This document shows, one piece after another, positions 10,360 through 21,899 of a DNA stretch of 64,000 nucleotides. Made by a program: the position numbers and the translations under genes. The stretch covers positions 868,001 to 932,000 of the forward strand of contig JAUIRK010001040.1 of the NCBI GenBank assembly GCA_030549495.1, in the 5' to 3' direction. Source of the DNA: Nectonema munidae (lineage: Eukaryota > Nematomorpha > Nectonematoida > Nectonematidae). Each line of letters begins with the position of its first letter. Positions within the stretch are counted from its first letter, which is position 1. Under the pieces are notes generated by a model. The model saw nothing but the letters and a program-made list of their open reading frames with translations. It did no database searches and was not told the DNA's origin.

Positions 10360-12380
10360 GCTGGGCAAAACTGCTACCCTGGTTTGAAGTAAAATTCAAG
10401 GATTCTCTCTTATGATCCTTGAAAGTAGATGGTGTGAGTGAGGAACAACCGATTAACCCTGGCTTTGCCCTTTAGAGTCTGGTGGGCCTTGTAATGTTTT
10501 GACCCTGATGCAAATTATAGTCATATTAAAAGGAATACCATGTAAAAATTAACACCATCTGTAAAATTTTTAACTTTTTCATAATGTTCCTTTGTAAAAT
10601 TTTGATGTTCTTTTGAAATAAAGGAAACATAAAAACATTTTTTCCATAATGATTATTTTATAATAAAAAAAAACTTATGTTATAAAGTAGAAACTTATTT
10701 ATAAAAAAACTAATATTGTTTTATAGTTCTGATATCCCATCATTACCTTTAACTAAGATAAAAAAATGTTCTTTTTATAAAAAAAAATTAAAAAATTAAA
10801 CATCATTTGCAACATTTTAACAAAGAAGTATTCTATGATGATAATAACAATCTTTAAACAATTTTGATTATTTTTTTTTATTTACCGATTTGACATACCT
10901 ACAAATTCCGTCCTATTTCACCAATAATCTTTATTTTGATCGTTTTTCATTTTGAGATAAATTTTTCTGCTAAGAGGTAACTGTGAAGCAATTGTCATTC
11001 TATCAATATTACCACTACTTTTTTTCAAAGATATGTAAGTATTAGTTAATTATGATGATTGCATTTTTAAATGATATTCTAAAATACCATGAGTATTGAG
11101 ATCCATTACAACTAGATAGTTAGTTATACAGAGTAATCATTCCCAGTGTTAGATGTCCTTTTGATTTTATTTATCTAAGCCCGTTTTTATGAGCTCCTCT
11201 TTTATTGGTGTAAATTCAAAGTTTGCATCTGACCTTTTTTAAATCCAAGGCTCCAAAAACTGAAATATCATTTACGTAACTACACATCTATTCAGAACAC
11301 GAGGTAAATTAACATTTTGAACTTTTTTTTTAAACAATATCATTCCCGCTCTCATGTTCTAATTTATTTAAATATATTTCAGCCATCCAAAGCATATAAT
11401 ATCGAGAATCAATTATATGATACACTTTAGCACCCTACTTTCTTTGTTCAAAAATTCAAACCGTTTACTAAACATGCTCATATGAATCATATCCAATGTT
11501 CAACAAAAGTGACATACCAGAAGAAGTCCTTTGTCAAAAAAAAACAAAAGAAAATGATTATTATCAATGGTAAAAGCATTCTGCTACCCAAATGCGTGTC
11601 ATATAAAAATAATAATGGAAACGAATAAATCTCATTTTGAATTTTCGTTAACAGTTTTCCAAAAAAGAGCACTCTTACTACTATGGAGGTTATCCAATGA
11701 GATCATAAACCATTGCATATTTTTAAGAAGTTTTGAAAAGCATGAATTCAAAAACTTTGATCTGAGAAATTGTTTTTTCAAAACCTATTCGTAAAAAATT
11801 ATTTCAAACCAAATTTTACCTATATTTCTGCGCAGTAGGACTTTTGAACATGAACGGAACTTGATAAAGCACAAAAAGAGATATGTCATAGTATGAGTAG
11901 TTTCCTGCTCAGATTTTATGGCAAAAAGACATTGAATTCGTATATGTAAGTTATATAATTTTGAAATACGTTGACAGCTACCAAGCGAACTCTAGGCAAA
12001 AATCTTAGAATAGCATGTATAAAACCTCTTTACAGTGTTACAAACACATACTTCTACGAACAATTTTTGACTGAGCTGACGAACTGTTTGTTGGATCACA
12101 GTCAAAAAAAATCAATCGAAAAGTCTGCCTTTTGTATCTAGTCATGACGTTTCTTCCTTTTATATCTCGTTAAAATGAATGTTTTATATGTAGTTTAGAA
12201 TTGACTTCTATATTTACTGCTTCTAATTTACATTAAAATGAGCAAAACCGTTTTTGGTTAACGAATTGATTTGTATTTCATTGATAGGATTTATATTTCT
12301 CAATTATATTATTTCATTGATTTTTAGTGAAATTTCACGTTTTTGTTCACTCATAATTCACTCATTATTATTTTACTGAA
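10360..12380. other. AT-rich spacer
   Basis: No gene or repeat family recognised. Open frames at 11487-11794 overlap on both strands and look random. Confidence 0.4.
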
Positions 12381-12390
12381 GAAAACTTTA

Positions 12391-12517
12391 TTATCCAAAA
12401 ATTTTAAATAAGCGTAAATTATTCAAAGGCCCTTCTAGCGACGCAATACGATGATCACCCAAGGTATTAAAAATTCCGCCCACGCGAGGTTTGATAACAG
12501 CGGGATCAAAGTGAGTG
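12391..12517 (-). CDS. Candidate exon, minus strand, unrecognised protein
   Basis: On the minus strand an acceptor (AATCTGCTTAG, ending at 12518) precedes sequence much less AT-rich than its surroundings. In phase 2 it reads THFDPAVIKPRVGGIFNTLG, then DHRIASLEGPLNNLR, and stops at 12391. The phase-1 frame is also open as far as 12435 (LTLIPLLSNLAWAEFLIPW), so the true frame is uncertain. A 24-bp candidate microexon with perfect splice sites lies 96 bp upstream. I do not recognise the protein. Confidence 0.35.
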
Positions 12518-12613
12518 CTAAGCAGATTTGTGATTAAACTTGGGCGATTTTTATTTTTATAACGTCGATATGATATGTTTCAAAATTTGAAATCAAATTT
12601 AAAATGAACTTAC

Positions 12614-12637
12614 CATCTTTTCCAGTTTCTGTGCAAT
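12614..12637 (-). CDS. Candidate 24-bp microexon
   Basis: On the minus strand, TATTTTTAG precedes and GTAAGTTC follows a 24-bp segment reading IAQKLEKM in phase 0. Both flanking splice signals are close to consensus. It lies between the candidate exons at 13863-13973 and 12391-12517; the phase match to the former is good (phase 0), to the latter requires an alternative frame. Confidence 0.3.
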
Positions 12638-13862
12638 CTAAAAATATGTACAAAAATATACGTTTAAATTTAAAGCCTTAATTACAATGAAATAAAACGT
12701 GTCTATATTTCAATATTTTGACTGTACTTGTGATATCTTTTTTGTAAGAGTGTCGCGCTTTGGCATAAAGATTTCTCGATGATAAAAGTGATTGGCTAAT
12801 TACTAAGAAGTGTTACTTCGATCAAAGCATTGAGATACGTTAGAAAATGTGGACTTGAAACATATGCACTCTGGCAATTAGTAAGCATGTTCGATTAGAA
12901 AAAACTAATAGCTGATTCGTTTAGTAACACTACTCAAAATATATAATTTCGGCTCGCATCAATCAAAGTTTGATTTAACTGTGGCAGTTAATTTATTAAA
13001 TTAGCCACTGTCAATAACCGTCTTAAAGTGTCAATTAAGTACATCTCATGCCACCCCAAATAGAGCAGTTGTCAAATTTTTTATTTTTTACAAGTAACTT
13101 TGCATATTTAAGTGAAGAAAAAGGTTTTTTTTTAATATAAGAGATAAAATGAATAAAAATTTCTTTAATTTCATATTTCTTTCTCCAAAAGAAAAATATG
13201 AATATTTTTGGTCAAAAATGAAGAGTCATATTGAAAAGATGAGAAATTTAAAAATTCCATATTTCATATTCAATCCTAATAAAAATTGCTGCAAATTGTT
13301 TGAAAAAACAAAAAAAGTGACAATCTTTGACTGATGTTTGCAAACTTGGATAACAAAACTCTGCAGACAACACCCTCTGACATCGATAAAAAACAAAAAA
13401 TCTTTCAATTTTTTATCCATTACTCTATCATAAATGAAAAAAAAAAGATAATTTTTTACACTGAACACTGAAGATGGAACAGACAACAGCAAAAGCTAAA
13501 ATAAGCATCTTCACAAAAGTTCAAAAATTGAAGGACTTAGAAAATGGGAAGTAGATATAAAAATTTCTAGAAATTTTGCCGTCTTTTTATACACAAAATT
13601 GTTTATTCATGCGCTTGCTTAACGCAATTCACAACGAAAAAAGTGTGCAAACACATCCATTGTAGCGCACTCACAGACACTCTCTTTTTTTACTTTTGAT
13701 GGGAGTCAGTGTAAATTATTGCTTCAGTGTGTCACACTTTGCATCGACGTTATTTGCTTTGTGTCTGGAGGAAGGAGATGAAGTGGCATTTGTTTTGCAA
13801 CTTTTCGTTTGTTTCAAGCGCAGACAGGAATCGCGAAAATGAAAATATATTTTCCAGCTCAC

Positions 13863-13973
13863 CTTCGCTTTGCTTTGTTTACTTTGGGCAGGGGGTGATG
13901 TTGGCAATGCCTTTTCAATGCAATAGGCAACGCGTTTTCCCGATGTCTGGTCCTTTTTAAAAAACGAAAACAT
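13863..13973 (-). CDS. Candidate first coding exon, minus strand
   Basis: An ATG at 13973 opens MFSFFKKDQTSGKRVAYCIE, continuing to KALPTSPPAQSKQSKAK, and reaches a donor GTGAGC in phase 0 at 13862. The stretch 13700-13970 is noticeably richer in GC and CpG than its neighbours, as expected of a gene start. The protein is not recognised. The frame also stays open past the donor to 13716, so the splice is an inference. Confidence 0.3.
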
Positions 13974-14637
13974 TATTATCAGCCTATGACAGAGTTGTGA
14001 AGTGTGAAAGAGTGTCTATGTCATTCTTCGCCAAAAATCTTGATTAATGAAAAACTTTATCAGTTCCACCTGCATTTGATAGAATTATTCAACAATGATT
14101 GAAGCTGATTCATCTTCCTTCTTTTTCATTTTCGATATTACTTGTATTCAAAAATAATGAATTTATCCGAAATACAACGAACTTCAAAGAAAGCGAGCAG
14201 CTTTTTGGAGATTTTGGTCTTGAAAATGTACAACTTTCTTTCATTACATAAACTTAAAAATGTACTTTTTTGTTTATAGTGATGATGCTAATCTAATTTT
14301 ACATCATTTTAAATTGTAGTTGCTTCTTTTCGTGATCACTACTTAATTTTATTTGAAAAACTTATATTTTAGTGCAAAATATACTTCTCTAAAAATATAC
14401 ATTAAAAATCTCGATATATTTTCTCTTGATAGATATCGATTCTAAGAAAAAGTTGGCAGGCCTTGAGAGAAGTACGGAAAAATTTCCGTTGGCCAAAGGA
14501 ATCCTCTAGGGCAAAGAACTTAATATTATAATTATTTTTGTGTTTTAAATTTGTATTTTAAATAAAAATATTTTTAGTTTGTTAGTTCTTTGCATACTTA
14601 GTTAGTTGACTAGTTAGTAATATATTTAATTATTTAA

Positions 14638-14756
14638 CCCGTTATCGAGCAGAATAATCAGACGATATCTAATGTAAAACAGAAGAGTTGTATTAAAAAG
14701 CACTAATAAACGCAGACGATTTTATTTTTGTAAAGTCGACTGTGGTCGATAACCTG
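14638..14756. mobile_element. TTAA-flanked short element, family B
   Basis: The cleanest copy: TTAA (14634-14637), then CCCGTTATCGAGCAGAATAA, internal CAGACGATATC and CGCAGACGATTTT, ending GACTGTGGTCGATAACCTG, then TTAA (14757-14760). Length 119 bp, no coding capacity. Confidence 0.8.
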
Positions 14757-14769
14757 TTAAGTTATGCTT

Positions 14770-15590
14770 AATATACAGGCATTACTGTCCATAAAAATAA
14801 AATAACAAATGTTTAAAACTAAAATTAAAAACTGAAGCCTACTTTTAAGTTTTTTCCTATAGCAAATAACATGAAATATATAGGAGCGTATTTGCGGAGT
14901 GTATGATTCTTTTCTAAAAAGTTTTTCATGGGCTCGACGGAGAATAGCTCAATGAAGATATCCCCGATCTTAAAAATTATTATCAATCAATGTAAAAATG
15001 GACAAATAGCTAACTACCGCGTTTAGAAATGATTGAGGTATATAAAATTGCTATGATATATTTCAACTGGCGAGAGAAAAAGAACAAACGTCAATGTCTA
15101 TTTATGAAAATATGCAAAATAATTCCTTTTTTTTAAAAACCAGATTTAGTGTTATCCACTCTAAACAGAGCTTATTTCAGCTAGGGACAATTCACGCCAC
15201 ATTTTTAACATATATTTTTTTTTAAATATTTTTTCAAAATTTTCTCTTTAAATTAAATTTTTTATTTTTTATAATTGAAAAAAAGTGATTAATTTTTATT
15301 ATAATTATTAACTCTACTTTGATAAAAAAATAATTTTTTTCTTTGAAAGGCTCGATGTAATCAAAGTTACTCATCAAATGAACACCCCTTTTCATAACCA
15401 AAATTTAGTCCTAAATTTGAAGGGGGTCTTATACAACGAGAAGGAAAATCATAAATTGATAAAATAATCTGAATTAAATTAAGATGTGACATAAAATTAT
15501 CTACAAATTTGTTTCAAAATAAGGATTGTTTAAAATATTGGATCCAAAAAAATTTATTTTTTTATTATGAATTTGAAGGTATTTTCAGTT
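14770..15590. other. AT-rich spacer
   Basis: No gene recognised. A GAAGGGGGTCTTATACAACG stretch near 15419 partly matches GAGGGGGTATTATACGTCAA near 16407 on the other side of the pogo-like transposase; these may be parts of its degenerate terminal regions. Confidence 0.3.
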
Positions 15591-15599
15591 TATTCATAA

Positions 15600-16250
15600 A
15601 TGGTCATTTTCAAGCGAAAGTCGATGACGAAACTTTTTTTTCCCAAAGGAGTTTTTGTCCATGTTAATGCTAAATGGTGGATGGATGAAGAGGGAATCAA
15701 GCTATGGATTCAAAATGTTTGGAATAGAGGACCAAATGCTTTTAAAAATCCCCGTAGCTTATTAGTATGGGATATCTTTAAGCCCCATTTGTCTACTGAC
15801 GCTAAGAGAAGATTATCGATAAATAGAACTGATTTGGCTATTATCCCTGCAAGATTGACATCTGTTTTGCAACCTCTAGAGAACTGTGTTTAAATAAGCC
15901 CTTTAAGATCATATGTGAGAGCAGTTGAATGAATGTTTTACCAGTGTGAAAAATTCATTCACAAAAGCCGGAAATATGCGCCCTCCTTCACTTTATACTC
16001 ATTGTGAATTTGTTGAAAAAGCATGGAATAATTTGGAACCTTTAATGATTGAATATTCTTTCAAGAAATGCACCGAGGACACTCTCATTTGAGAAAAAGA
16101 TTAAGACTACAAAATTAATGTTACATTATCGGATGAAGAGGACTCATACGATGACTTTTTAACCGAGGTAGATGAAGAGCTCGTAAATGAATTAGACTTT
16201 GAGGAAGATGATTTTGCTGGACTTAATGAATATAATTTTTCTTTATGAAC
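15600..16250 (+). pseudogene. pogo-lineage (DDE superfamily) transposase, C-terminal half
   Basis: Positions 15640-15893 encode FPKGVFVHVNAKWWMDEEGI, then LLVWDIFKPHLS with the second catalytic Asp, then AIIPARLTSVLQPLENCV. All are hallmarks of the CENP-B/jerky-like DDE domain. After a stop at 15891 another frame continues with FTKAGNMRPPSFTLYSHCEF, VEKAWNNLEPLMIEYSFKKC and an acidic tail (DEEDSYDDFLTEVDEELVNE) ending at about 16248, the usual C terminus of this group. The helix-turn-helix and first Asp are missing. It is a broken copy with a few lesions and the same orientation as 16980-17300, but the two are different subfamilies. Confidence 0.85.
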
Positions 16251-16979
16251 TTTTTGTTGCTTTGACGAACCTATTTTATTACCTATCGCGTCTCTTTATT
16301 TCTTTTCAATGTATTTTATTATATTTATACGCAAAATATTTTTTCTTTTGAATAAACAACTACCAATAGATTTTTACTCTCCAAGTTTGTATATTTTAAA
16401 TAAGAGAGGGGGTATTATACGTCAAGAATATGCTGAATCCTAATTTTTGCTTTGTAATTATACGCCGGACTTTACCAAGAATTGTAGTTTGAGGGCGTCT
16501 TTTAACCCAAATATACAAAAAAAGTATAATATACCCAAAATAATTCTAAAAAAATTAATAACATTTACTAATTATCAAATCTTCTTTGCACTTAAATATA
16601 TATACTTCGAGGTTTTCTATTTATGTTTGTTTGAATTTATTTTGTTTAAAAGACGCATCTAAATAATTGTTGTTTTGAAATATTTGTATGTTTGGTGAAA
16701 TAAAAATTTTGAATTTATTAACAGTAATTACATCCTTATTTCTCGTAATAAAAGATATAACGCCCCCAACTGTCCATCATGGCCATTAGCGGAACGGACA
16801 TGCTATTTCCCATAAAATTACCCCCGGTCTACGCCATGTCTCGCTGACAAAATGTACCGCCTGGATGATTACACTTCCTTGCCTAGCAGTCCAAGTGGCG
16901 TCATGCCTTGCGAGTATGTTTAGCTGACACACCTGTATTCATCACGTTCAACCATTAGATGCTGGTATTATACAAAACT

Positions 16980-17300
16980 TCAAATCATATTTTCGCTGAC
17001 ACCAGTTCAACAAAATTATCGAGCAGTTGGATTCAGACGGGACTCATTTCATCACTGTAGCCGAGGCTATTCGCTACGTGAAATAAAGCCTGGGACTCTG
17101 TCACATCTACCACAATCGCAAATGGCTGGCAGCACACGGTCTTACAAAATCAGTTAGTTCAACCGTATCACTTGAGTCCCAGTCCAATGATGATGACATC
17201 CCACTAGCAGAACTTAAGTACTACGAGAGTACTGGACATTCACCCCACACTTACGATGCCCTCAAATGAACTCGTCTCCATAGACAATTCACAAAAGACA
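16980..17300 (+). pseudogene. Second pogo/Tigger transposase remnant
   Basis: Frames give FNKIIEQLDSDGTHFITVAE followed, after a shift, by AWDSVTSTTIANGWQHTVLQ. This is the Tigger C-terminal motif (AW.SV...TI.N.W.HT). The acidic, Ser-rich stretch that follows (SQSNDDDIPLAEL) fits the tail. The region 16780-17460 is GC-richer than its surroundings and probably all belongs to the same element. A terminal CACTG preceded by ATCGGGGGTG at 17875-17890 may be its right end, interrupted by the family B insertion at 17744. Confidence 0.7.
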
Positions 17301-17743
17301 TTCGCCGAGATGACAGAGCAAAAGATTATTGACTGTGTCAAACCAGCACCATTGGCGAAAGTGACGACGAGGAAGAGCTTCCACTAAAACCAAAACCTCT
17401 AGTGAAATACGTCAAAGCTTACCCTTGGTATTTTTTGGGATTTTATTGAATCGGAAAAGTGCATGACTGAAAATGATTTGATGATTTTCAAACAGATGAA
17501 AAACGTATCAACCAGGTTGCAAGTTCAAAATGTAAACAAAAAAATTGGTGTATTATTTCTCCAAATAATAAATGATGGTTTGAATAAAATTCGCAGTACA
17601 TTGTATTTATTTTTATTTTGTGTATTTATTTTCTCTAATTCATTATATGCCTTATGATACCACCTAACATGGTTAAGCCGGCTACATTATGACACCCCCC
17701 GATATACCGCCAGTTAATGACATGTCGCAAAGTTGGCGGTTAA

Positions 17744-17870
17744 CCGGTTATCGACCACAGTCGACAAATGTCGATTTTACAAAAATATGAATCGTCTGCT
17801 TTTATAAATGCTTTTTAATACAAATCTGCTTTACATTAGATATCGTCTGCTTATTCTAGCCGATAACGGG
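17744..17870. mobile_element. TTAA-flanked short element, family B, inserted in pogo remnant
   Basis: TTAA at 17740-17743 and 17871-17874 bracket CCGGTTATCGACCACAGTCG ... CTAGCCGATAACGGG. Outside sequence on both sides is GC-rich (CCCCCCGATATACCG before, TCGGGGGTGC after), as if the element landed in the end of the pogo copy. Confidence 0.8.
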
Positions 17871-18139
17871 TTAATCGGGGGTGCACTGTATTTCAAATAA
17901 ACTGCAAAGCAACAAATATAAAAGATCTTAAAAAAAGTAATTAATATAGACACTAAGCTATAAAATTAACTACATACAGAACATATCAAAATTTTTTTGA
18001 AAAATATTAACCTCCATTTTGATTGACAGTTTTGGACATGAGAGGGTCATTCAATTACAATGAAAATTGTAATAAAACGAGCATTTTTCAAAAGCCATTT
18101 CTTTCTAGTCTTCAAACACTTCACTTCCTTCGATACTAC

Positions 18140-18560
18140 AATAGCTATGCTATAATACAAAGCCGTGATACCACCCCACCTCGAATACGGTAATGTGAAA
18201 GAATTGGAAAAAGTACAAAGATTTATAACGAAAAAAGTAAAAGGACTAAAAAAAAATTGGACTACAAGGAAAGGCTACGTCCTTGGCGTACAGATATAAA
18301 CGAAACGATAAGGTAACGGTCTGCAATTAATCAACAAATATATGGATGTCGAGCATCCAGTTTCACCACCTTTTTCCTTAAGAAGTTCAAGAACTAACCA
18401 AAAAAAGTAAAAAGAAGATGCATAAAACGTTTTTATAAGGTTTCTTTCTCAAACAGAATAATCAATAGAATGGAATAAGTTTCCACTGTACGTTATTCCC
18501 CTTCTTTGCATACATTCAAGAAGCGCCTTGATTTTTCTGGAAAGAAAAAATGTTAATCTT
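18140..18560 (+). pseudogene. LINE reverse-transcriptase 3' fragment (Jockey/CR1-like)
   Basis: Translation across frames gives PPHLEYGNV, then ELEKVQRFITKKVKGLKN and DYKERL.R, ending with a W/NRW.KFP-type tail and HTFKKRLDF. This is the C-terminal region seen in the less damaged copy at 54.5-55.5 kb. Several stops and shifts are present. Confidence 0.7.
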
Positions 18561-18599
18561 TGATTAATCAAACTTTCCCCTTTTACACTTTCCATTTAC

Positions 18600-19400
18600 A
18601 AAGTTAACTTTAATTGTAAATATATCAGACCCTTTTACTGATACGATTTTCACAGGCTTTTTCTTTTGGCTTAATAAATTATGTCATTTTAAAAGATGAA
18701 GCAAATGATTTTAGGAAAAGTCACGAAATTTGAAGGGATACGGTTAGGCCAATTTTATGCAATAACTTTTTTTATTTTAAGAGAGGCGGATTCACTTAAT
18801 TGGTTGAGCCTCATGTCTAGTGTCGTTGATGATGATGGTCAAATTCACGGGAACTTACAATTTCCAGTTAAACTTTTTCATGCAAACCTGCATTATACTA
18901 CCATTTCATATTCTTTTTGAAGCTTGCTTGTTAGACAAAGTTCAAACAAAACATTCACTTTATAAAGATTAATCTATTCCTACATTGATATGATTTCATG
19001 CTTGGAGGCAAGTTGATTAAAATAAATCAATAAAATGAGCATTGCCTGAAGTAAAAGTCTTTGATTTTTACAAATATGCTTTATATTTTGTACATCTATA
19101 TGATTCCTAGCGCAAATAGTCTGAAAACCAATGTGGCAATTGATTTAAAAGGGTCCATCAATTTTTATGCTTACTTATATGGGCCGCACGTAAATTTTTT
19201 CATCTGTGCAAGAGTAAATAAAAAATCGTAAGAGAATAAACAGCATATTTGATAATAGAGTTAGCATTTTCCGTAACACAGTAATAGAAAAAGCTTTAAT
19301 AAATACATTCCAAAAAATAGGCATTTTATAATAAATTGATTATTTATATGAAACTTTTTTTGATTGAGGAATATATAGTCTATGCTTGAAAAATTACTAG
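18600..19400. other. Spacer
   Basis: A 74-codon frame at 18696-18920 (ending AKNLHYTT-like Phe/His-rich sequence) has no recognisable domain. Nothing else supported. Confidence 0.3.
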
Positions 19401-19414
19401 AATATATAGTATTT

Positions 19415-19492
19415 AGGGGGCGTGAGTAAGGTTGGATAGGTACTGTGTTTTGATAACTCAAGGTTTTGGGTTCTATCTTGCATCAATAAAAA
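19415..19492 (+). repeat. tRNA-derived SINE, truncated copy
   Basis: GGCGTGAGTAAGGTTGGATA, TTTTGATAACTCAAGG and TTGGGTTCTATCTTGCATC correspond to the A-box side and B-box side of the SINE seen at 32320, 43550 and 49150. The B box is degenerate here. Confidence 0.6.
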
Positions 19493-19499
19493 AGCAAGC

Positions 19500-21690
19500 A
19501 ATTTCAAAGTAATGAAAAGAAATCTTTAGGGATGGAAACTGATCTTCATTATGATATTTAGTCAAAGAAGATTTAGTAGTACAAATTATGCTATATATAC
19601 AATATATATCTATCAGAAGCAAGGTCTCTAATTCAGATTATTTTTTATGTAAATTCTTTCTTTTTTTCTTAGTTATATATTTTTTCTTCCATTTTTTTAA
19701 AATGGATTCCCAAAGTGGTATGATTAAATTGAATCTAATTGAATTATACCTTTATTCTTACTTTATTTATACTTTAACTTAAAAACTAAATTGAATTATA
19801 TTACTTGATATTTTACTTTATTTAATTTCATTAGAAAACACTACTTTTCTTTTGAATTTTTAAATGGTTTTTATAAACTAAAAAGTCTTTTATTTATTCA
19901 TTAATTTTGTTTTTTAGTTTCTTTATTGAATATTTTTTATAGTAAATTAAATATTCTTTATATTAGGGGCGATATCTATGCTCAACTTGCCACTCATAAA
20001 TTCAAAATGATGTTTTGTATGTGATTCATTCATTCAGAACCCAAAACGTGAAGTATGAAAAAGATAGAAACACTCGTAAAGATCGTCAAACAGCTCTATT
20101 GTAGTTTCTAGCCAGCTGAAATCAAAGTCAAATGGTCAGGGCGAGATATTTCAATAAAAATTTCTATTTCAACGCGCTGGGAACTGGGTTAAGTAAACAT
20201 GCCAATGTTTCAATGCTTTGTAGATTCGAAAAGATTTACTTTACAAATTAACATCAGAGGATTTATTATAATACAGGCTTTTCATTCACTAATATTTCAA
20301 AAAAAAGAGTTTTGAAAAATAATGTTAAATTGTTTATCTCCTTTTTTTAGTATAAAAACGCATCCTTTACTTTATTTTTCATATTTATTATCTTTGTATT
20401 AGAATTACAAAATTTTAATCTTGACTTTTTTGATACCATTTTATTCACAATACTTAATGCAATCATTTGCTATTATAATTGATAAATCTGGCAACCGTAT
20501 ACACAATACTTGATGCAATGATTTGCTATTATAATAAAGGCAACATTTGTTTTTTAAATAAATGTTCTGTGATGCCTTCTCAAAGACGTAGTTTTTATTA
20601 GTTATTTACCGCATCAATATAAAATGCTCACGTGAAGTAGATTACATCGTTTTCTTGCTAATAACCTAGCATTTTTTATTTATAGATATTCCTATCCTAC
20701 ATAAAGCAAACTTTTAAAAATCTTATCCAGTTTATTTTCATATAATCTATATTATAGTACACTAGCATCTGTTTGTGGAATGATTCTTATTGGTTGACTA
20801 TTTGTTGATTGACAAAATTTACGAATCATCTATGAATTATAGAATACATCCTTCTCAACGGCCGTTTCTATAATTAGAATACTCTTTTAAATATTTTTAT
20901 ATTTTGGCACTGTAATATACTTCAGGTGTCAAAGACATTTTAGTTCACCGGCTTCATACAACCCAAATTGATCTCACTTAGGCTGGACCATTGAAATTAT
21001 GGTATTTATTATTTATTGATTTTTAGGAAGATGAATATCAATATAAGTCAACGCGTGGAACAAAGACTAGGAATTCTTCATATTGATCATATTTTGACAA
21101 TTTCTTATTCAATACAAAATGGGATTCCTGATTTTAATATTCGAAAGTGCGTGTGTGAGTGATTTTATTTTGACACTCCTGGTGAACAGGCTGTAATTAA
21201 GTAATAAAATCAGATATGATGAGTTTATTTGAAAGTAATATATTGTATGATGAGTGATAAAGCGGTCTTAGAGAAAAATTATGTATGTGCCAGTGTATAT
21301 AGGATATTTAACGTTATTTCGAGGATAGGCGACTTGGCATTTTTCTTCTCCATATCTGCAATAATATCGCGTTAACTCCTGAGTAGCAAAGTTTCAGGAT
21401 GCAATTTATGTGTTTGTGTCATCTTTGTGTGCTATGCTGTTTTATTGATACTCATTGCTGAAAAAACTTCTTCACAAAAGTAAGTATCCCCGATATGCAC
21501 TTACCTTTCACAACATAGCTATTAATTTGTGAAAGTTTCCTTCGAATTTGTGAACATTTCATTTCTAATTGGATGTTGGCAGGCATGTTATTAAAACGCC
21601 GACTAATTGGCCAGAAAATAACTGAAATCTGTCTCAAGTTTGCTAAAATCTGAAGCAATTGCTCAAACTCTGCTAACAATCCCCTTATAT
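19500..21690. other. AT-rich spacer with a short direct repeat
   Basis: No gene recognised. Long T-rich runs at 19600-19960. Confidence 0.4.
20446..20535. repeat. 34-bp direct repeat, two copies
   Basis: CACAATACTTAATGCAATCA (continuing TTTGCTATTATAAT) at 20446-20479 recurs at 20502-20535 with two substitutions, 22 bp apart. Confidence 0.8.
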
Positions 21691-21899
21691 CTTTATCAAA
21701 TGGTTCTAGGGCAATTGCCCGACTGACAACTGCCCAACGGACAAGAGCCCGATGGATAACTGCCCAAAGGACAAGTGCCCGGTGGAAAAATGCCCGATAA
21801 GTATGTTATAATTGTATCGTTTCATGCAATATTTTACTACATATCAATCTATAAGAAAAAAAGCGATAAGTTGATAGCAATTTTTTTAAAGGTAAAATA

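Noticed and set aside
13727-13960. 77-codon plus-strand frame at 13.7-14.0 kb
   Set aside because: Opposite the minus-strand candidate first exon; no start context or domain.
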